From: Isoetes taiwanensis
Lineage: Eukaryota; Streptophyta; Lycopodiopsida; Isoetales; Isoetaceae
DNA length: 64,000 bases
Direction: 5' to 3'
Assembly: GCA_021234155.1 (NCBI GenBank)
Contig: JAJEKV010000003.1
Span: forward strand, 31,665,166 to 31,729,165
A model generated the notes under the pieces. That model had not been told where the DNA came from. It worked only from the letters and a program-made list of their open reading frames with translations, and searched no databases. This document shows positions 58,101-64,000 of the stretch, piece after piece. The stretch's first letter is position 1; every line of letters starts with the position of its first letter. A program made the translations under genes and the position numbers.

Positions 58101-59349
58101 CAATGGCCCTGGCAGATCCGTCGCTGAGCTAAGGTCCTGGGCTTTGTCTGGTAATCTTTTCTTAGATTTCATTTTCTACAAGGGTTTCCGACATGAAAGT
58201 TGAGTGCAAGAGTGCTGAGAGTTGCTAACGCCCCTGTTATCTTGCTTCTAACTGTGATTTTCCCATTCCAGAATAGATTCCAGAGCTAAATATGGAGATG
58301 GAGTCTGGTACAACCATACTGTATGGCAGAGGGCATGTCGGCATGCACGCCGGAAAGCATGTTACAGGCAAGGCCACCCTGGAACTAGGATGCCCCTTGA
58401 GTTGATCCAAGACGCCGCGGCAGACTCAGATAAGCAGACACTCTGTTTTCTTCTAAGCAGACCCTCTGCTTTCTTTGAAGTATATCTCATCTATTGTTCC
58501 CATGCAGAATCATTAGGAAGCTTAGCCAAAAATGCCAGAAAGGAATTCCGCATAGCCGAATGCTATCTTATCAGCAAGGCAAAGTCTATTCCTCCGAACC
58601 TTCTCTGTAAACCACTTCTAATTCCTGATCAGGGATATTTGTGCACAGATATGTCGGAAAGAAATCCTTGCAAATACAACAGCGGAAGATGACTCTTAAG
58701 GCAACTATGACGACGGCACACCCTGTTATGGCGTGCTCATAAGGTAAACAAGCAGCCCCATTCCCTTTTCAGCTTAGATTTTTCTTTATGAACCCTTAAC
58801 CCTTGATTTCACATGCAGCTGGTTGGAGAATGGCTTCACGAAATCATTTTGAAAAGTTCCCTTGCAGAGTTATGCTCAATACATTAAGATCTATGAAGTC
58901 CGGGACTTGTAGCAAAGGTATATTTATGCTTCTTAGCCTTGTTGTATCTGTCGAGACCCTTCTGTTAAACACACTGTTTTGAGGCAGAATCGGGGCTTTC
59001 AAATATGGCTACTCCAAGAAGACATTTCTATCTGAATTTGTTTTGATATTTATGTACTTACAAGAGCAAGGTTGGTCTTTCTATAAGATGTTTTTATCTG
59101 AATTTATTTTGTAAGTATTTCTGAAAATAAATTTATCATTGTTTATGAGTTCTGGAAATGGTTGGGGTTCAAATCCCCTTGCTCCCTGAAAGCATACATA
59201 TTGACACGGACGTAATAAGTACAACAATTTTGACATGGACGTAATAAGTACAACAATACGTAAAAGAAACCATCCACATTCTTTATTAGTTTGTTAAATA
59301 CTCTTGAAATGCTTTAAACAACAAAACATTACTCCTTAATAGATTTTAG

Positions 59350-59535
59350 TTAAATAAAGTTGAAATGGTTTAAACAACAGTGTTATTGGTTGTTGAAATG
59401 ATTTAAACAACAAAGTGTTACTGGTAGTGTTACTGGTTGTTGAAATGATTTAAACAACAAAGTGTTACTGGTTATCATGGTAGTGTTACTGGTTGTTGAA
59501 ATGATTTAAACAACAAAGTGTTACTGGTTATCATC
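59350..59535. repeat. Short tandem repeats of TTGAAATGATTTAAACAACA
   Basis: Three to four units, with TGTTACTGGTT spacers, lie near the right subterminal zone of the CACTA-like insertion. Confidence 0.85.
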
Positions 59536-60864
59536 ACTGGTTTATAAATGATAACCATGAAGATAAGGCATAACCAAACCATGCACATTTGGAATAAACA
59601 ATTACTAATAGTAATAGTAATTTGAATCTAACACATTGCGAACCATATGCATTTACCATGACAATTAGCTATGCTAGTTCACCACAATAACCAACCACAC
59701 TATAGAATCACATGAATAGAGCAGCATATTAAACCACATCCACACCACACTATAGAATCACATGAATACAGCATATTAAACCACATCCACACCATCGTGT
59801 TATACCATAGGGACTAACCATACCCTTAAAACACTATAATATACCACATAAATTTACCAACATGCTATACCACTTTGACAAACTCTACAAAGAAGCCATT
59901 AGCAATTACCATACCATAACACCACCCTAACAAACCTTACAAAAGAACCCATTGGTTTAGCCTCATATGGTTTTTAATGATATCAACCCACAAACATGTA
60001 TTGGTTTTGTAAAATGGTTTTCTAGTCACAACCATGGGAAAAACCATGTAGTGTTTTAATTTTGGGTGCCTTGTGTATCCCAACCACACTGGATAGGTCT
60101 CTAGATCTGCTGGTTTTACTACTACAAATTGGTGGCACTCCACGTCAGTAGAAGGTTCATAACAATCCATGCCTAAATATTTTGGCCTATCCTTCTTAGG
60201 ACCAACATAGTGTTTATCAGATTGAGGAGGAGCATATGCCTTCACAATGCTACTAATGGTACCATCATCTTCGTCAGCACCAGCTAATGTTTTCCACTTA
60301 CTTTTAGGGAACCACCTTTCTTTCAGCTCTTCTGAGGATGTGTCTACCTCATCCAACAAGTTGATCACCTTCTTCCAATAATCTATCAATACACGATTAG
60401 TCTCATCTGAATTAGTTTGTCAATGCTTGATGTAGTCATTGATGCCATCCTTAGTCAATCCCAATTGCTTGACTTCTTCAGTTGGTTTTAGAGCTTTTGG
60501 TTGACCAGGAGGTATCATAGGCTTGCCATTTGCATCCCTGTGCCAAATTTCTGCCCCACCTCTCCACTTCTCCTCTAAAGGTCTCATTTTCCATTGCATG
60601 ATTGGAATCCCTTCTCTCACCCAAAAAGTGAATTGAAGAGGTCTAGAATGACCTTCCATGTCAAGAGCATAACCATCCACAAAACTCTTCCAATCAGCCA
60701 CTTCTTCTATGATAGATCTTATAGGAGTACATCCATGAAATATTTCCAATAGCCTGGGAAAGTTGGTAACTGTCTGCTGTCTCAATACATGACTATATTT
60801 TCCAAACAATGCATCCACATCCTCATGAGTATGTCCGGGCATTAGGAACCCCAAATTGACTCTT

Positions 60865-63800
60865 GGGTGTAAATTCTTTAGTGGTGTACAGAAAGCACTG
60901 TCCGGACATGTGCTTTATGTGCTGAAACCGCTTAGTACCTCTTGGACGTGTGACGTCCAACCGAATTAAAACAGAATTGGCATGCACCAAGAATAGTATA
61001 TGGAATTCCGGAATGGCAGGGATCAGTGACTAGGATCTTCAAAGACGCGGGAACTCCGTTGGCGGGGAGGATGGATGGAGTTTCCTTTAGTGGTTGGCGG
61101 GAGAAATCAGAATTTGGAATTGCAATTAGAGAATTGCAATACCAATTTATACAATTCTTCTACATTTTGCATTGTTTCAATTGAATTCTCAATTTGGAAT
61201 TGTAATTCGAGTCGTGAAATCTGTCTCGTGAATTTCAATGGAAAGCTCCCCTGAAAGCATCGATTCAACTAGAAGAAGGATTTTCTTGCAAATTCAAGCT
61301 AAAAATAGAAGACAATCCCGAGAAAGAAAGAGACAGAGAGAGAAGGAAAACAATCCTCCTTCCAATACCAAAGATTGTGGTGTTTTGAGTGAAAGAAGAT
61401 TACAGGAATTGTCGAAGAATTTGGAAGATTATTTCAATGAACTTACAAATACTTTTGCCTCGAATGTGGACAAAGGGAAGTTAGCATCGAGATTCTTTAA
61501 AAAGATTAAACATCTTCCACTCGATGGTGATGTAGCAGATCCAAAGGAAAATGCCCTTATGAGGGATTTAATTTTGAATGTGAAAGAGACTTTTCAAGCT
61601 CAAAAATATGATAGAAATACTGATGTTCTTCAAGCAAAAAGGAGTACACTGCAAATGGCTGCATCTTCAACAAAGGGAGTGAATCAATCAGCAATAGCAA
61701 GGCTTCTATCTATTCCAAGAAGAACTGTGGCAAGAGCATTTCAGAGACGTGTGTATGCTGAATTTGAAGCAGGTCCCTGGTCAATGTTTCAGAGGAGAAA
61801 AAGGTCTGATGCACTTTCAGATGAAGCAATAGGTAAGATAAAGAAATTTTGGGATGAGAATACTAGGATCTCACCATATAAAAAACATGTTAGTGAAATA
61901 GGTGAAAAGATTGACCATCCTATTCATTTGCTGGAGGTGACACAAGTAAGCACATTTTGCCTCTTTTTTTTCTGTATTTTGCATGATATTGTTGCTGAAT
62001 CTGTGTTATGATCAGTTGCAGTTTTATCTTCAATTCAGGAAAGAGTATCATGAGATCAATATATGCCAGCAAACTTTTGAGAAGCTTAAACCCAGCTATA
62101 TTAGGAGATTGCAAGAAAGAGAGACTTGCTGCTGCCAGTACCACATGCACCTTGATTTTGTCATGCAGGCAATTAATAACATGAGGTCTGATCCTTATGG
62201 TGTGCACAAAGATTGCAAATGCGCATGCAGGGTATGTGGTCCAGGTCCAACATGCAATGCCAAGGACAATATTTTCAAATCTACAAGTGAGTATTGGAGA
62301 AATGTGGTATGCCCCAAAGTAGAAGCAGATGAATGGCACAAACATGCATGTTTGATGCAGACCTGCAAGAAATGTGGTCTCAAGAGGTAATTTATTAACA
62401 TAGCTCATATATATTGTTTAACTTTTCATTTCTATGATATCTAGATAACATATCTCATATATTGTTTAACTTTTCATTTCTATGATATCTAGCTTCTGAA
62501 TATTCTCTTACAGTACTTTCTCTAATCCACTTTATACAGGATTCCAAAGTGTCCAAGGGAAACAAGTAAATCATTAGAACACCTGGTGGATTGGAAAGTT
62601 TTTGAAAAAGTTAGTGTTGAGTTTGTGTTAGAAGGATCACATCAGAAATAGTAATTTGTTGATTCTACTACTTGCAGCAAGAAGCTGTTTCTAAGAGAAA
62701 CCCTAAGAAGAAACCAACTAAAGTTACAAGATTGGCCTACAAGACTGGTACCCCTTTTGAATTTCAGGAACATGCAAGAAAAACAATGACAGCATTTGTG
62801 CCACACAACTATAAGGCTCATTGGCAAGCAAAACAATTCAGACAATGTTTGGCAAGTTTTGGAGAAGACACAATAGTTTCTGTAATTGACTTTGCAGAAA
62901 ACTATGGTTTCAAAGTTCAGCAGGAAGCGCAATCATGTCATTGGCACACTGACCAGGTATCCATTTTAGTTCATATCACTTACAGGTTTGGAAGGAAACA
63001 AGAGGTGGATGGCAATGACATCAAGAAGAAAAGAAAAGATATGAAGCAAAAAGATGATAACAGAGAAATTATAAAAGAGTGTCACTTCTATATTTCAGAT
63101 GATAAGTCTCATGACACTGAATTTGTACAGCATTGCCTCTTAAAACATGCCACTTGGTTGGAGGTAAATGGCATTCAATATTCCAAGCATTACGTATGGT
63201 CAGATGGTTGTTCATCTCAATTTAAGTCTTCAAGACCATTCTATTTCTTGGGTAGATGGTACAGAGATCTTGGGAAGGAGATTATTTGGAATTTCTTTGC
63301 CAGCTCGCATGGAAAAGGTGAGCATGATGGCCAAGGAGCAGTGGTAAAAAGATTTCTCACAAAGGAACAACTGAAGTATAATGGGAGAAAACTCCAGTGT
63401 GCTGCAGATGTCGTTCGATTTTTAAATGAATTCTTTACCAACAGCTCATCTGATTCCGATATACACAGGTAAGTACTGCACTTGTAGCACTTGAAGCACT
63501 TAGACCTGTATTTTATAGGCATTATTGTGCATGTTTTTTATGTATGTTTGGTGATACTTTACTAGTTTTGTACATATTGAAGGCCATTTATGTACAAATA
63601 TAACCTTTTGAACTTTTTTTTTTGGTTATTGGAATGTTTACTTACCTGTACAACACTTACAGTACTTACAGCAGTTAAGCACTTACAACACTTGATTAAT
63701 TGTTGCCTGCAGGTACTTTTGGGAAATTGATCCTCATAGTATAGGTAGATCAGAAAGGTATGATGCTCAGACTCTCAAAGGGACAACTAAAATTCATTGC

Positions 63801-64000
63801 ATCAGGCCTTTTGATAGAGAAAATCCTTTGAAGCTTGCACATAGACCTTTGTCATGTTTTTGCATGTCTTGCCAGCAAGGGAAATGGGACTCCTGTTGCA
63901 CTAAATCTCGTATAGGAGGTTGGAAGACAAATGAGTTGGTCCCAAAAAGAGCAGAAGTGCAGGAAATTCCTGACAATGAGGTTGAGTCTAAAGAGGAGGA
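60865..64000 (+). mobile_element. Transposon related to the 37.7-kb element, left end and DDE gene (runs off window)
   Basis: The DUF7869 element breaks off at 60,864. The next bases are GGGTGTAAATTCTTTAGTGG, resembling the GGGTGAAAGTATGCTGGTGG end of the 37,755-45,436 element. Over the first 42 bases 24 agree, including GTGG at 17-20 and TCCGGA at 37-42. TCCGGA is the centre of a near-palindrome (AAAGCAC..GTCCGGAC..GTGCTTT). The DDE gene begins 373 bp in, reading inward, as in the other element. The far end and the target duplication lie outside the window. Confidence 0.65.
61238..64000 (+). CDS. DDE-transposase-like protein, five exons seen, apparently intact, 3' end outside window
   Basis: The exons are 61,238-61,945, 62,022-62,386, 62,540-62,609, 62,678-63,468 and 63,713 onward, all with GT-AG borders and matching phases, giving about 740 residues without a stop. 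The N terminus is basic (RRQSRERKRQREKENNPP). A helix-turn-helix-like segment, NQSAIARLLSIPRRTVARAF, lies near residue 148. LKPSYIRRLQERETCCCQYH is followed by a Cys-rich zone (CKCACRVCGPGPTC) and EADEWHKHACLMQTCKKCG. SVIDFAENYGF, then VWSDGCSSQFKSSRPFYFL and SSHGKGEHDGQGAVVKR, mark the probable DDE catalytic triad. The last part has CFCMSCQQGKWDSCC. The same motif set occurs in uncharacterised animal proteins (DFSENY / SDG.a.Q.KN / HGKG..DG.GG..KR). I assume transposase activity by analogy. Confidence 0.75.

Larger units (their letters stand above)
53956..60075. mobile_element. 6.1-kb CACTA-like insertion
   Basis: The ends are CACAAGGCATCCTAA and, inverted, CACAAGGCACCCAAA. TAT flanks both sides (53,953-53,955 and 60,076-60,078) as a 3-bp target duplication, and the uninterrupted site is in the 11.25-kb copy. 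CAC-starting ends, 3-bp duplications and dense subterminal short repeats (ATGGTTT/AACCAT, at 53,970-54,480 and 59,530-60,060) are the hallmarks of CACTA/EnSpm elements. No transposase is recognisable, so it is probably non-autonomous. The interior (54,600-59,300) has only short fragments, such as a minus-strand piece at 54,990-55,205 (MAIELLKWGWDIIVEDNRTL) of unknown origin. Confidence 0.75.
50022..60864 (-). mobile_element. Second DUF7869 element, minus strand, split by two insertions
   Basis: Three blocks, 60,864-60,076, 53,955-53,733 and 50,355-50,022 (about 1.35 kb together), are collinear and nearly identical to 10,450-11,797 on the plus strand. The 5' block reads GFLMPGHTHEDVDALFGKYS at its start, which keeps the GHTHEDVD motif lost in the other copy, and stays open for about 290 residues apart from one stop. 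The middle block holds RVEWWCPVHQLSNVTDKERY. The last holds the C-terminal ISLGMLVEK and the 3' non-coding part. Everything 5' of the LDNC motif is absent because the element at 60,865 interrupts it. It is inserted in the hAT relic. Confidence 0.85.

Noticed and set aside
59160-59182. tRNA-like T arm (GGGGTTCAAATCCCC)
   Set aside because: No matching acceptor, D or anticodon arms within 75 bases upstream; a chance hairpin.

Overview
The window looks like nuclear DNA from a land plant with a large, transposon-packed genome. The evidence is spliceosomal GT-AG introns, a degraded copy of the plant-type SMG1 kinase tail, plant transposon families (hAT, CACTA-like, Mutator-like candidates) and a DUF8039-like exon. 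The HSPA12-type Hsp70 and the DUF7869 genes would fit a fern or other non-angiosperm, but that is only an impression. I see no organellar or bacterial DNA, no tRNA or rRNA gene and no LTR retrotransposon.

Layout. 0-7.1 kb: minus-strand exons of a degraded gene ending in an FCP1-like domain, with CG-rich palindromes in its introns. 8.5-11.8 kb: a DUF7869-type transposon gene in several broken frames. 12.1-14.6 kb: a tandem duplication with a minisatellite. 16.4-18.2 kb: the only clear host gene, an intronless HSPA12-like Hsp70 with one homopolymer frameshift. 19.0-22.6 kb: a Mutator-like candidate with captured exon-like pieces. 23.3-26.1 kb: palindromic minisatellites. 27.0-29.6 kb: an SMG1 pseudogene. 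31.7-35.2 kb: a minus-strand LINE split by a 548-bp MITE.

37,755-45,436 is a 7.7-kb DNA transposon with 29-bp identical inverted ends and AATT flanks. It carries two convergent genes: a DDE-transposase-like gene and an FCP1-like gene. 48.4-64.0 kb is a nested stack. A hAT transposase relic is interrupted by a second DUF7869 element, which itself holds a 3.4-kb hAT-like insert, a 6.1-kb CACTA-like insert and, at 60,865, a relative of the 37.7-kb transposon. That last element carries an apparently intact five-exon DDE gene running off the window.

The most interesting system is the family at 37,755 and 60,865. Its members share the DDE gene, a GGGTG terminus, and a palindrome centred on TCCGGA at exactly bases 37-42 from the end. 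One member also carries an FCP1-like passenger, and a second FCP1-like gene lies at 0.3-5.4 kb. In both FCP1-like domains the second catalytic Asp is replaced by Asn.
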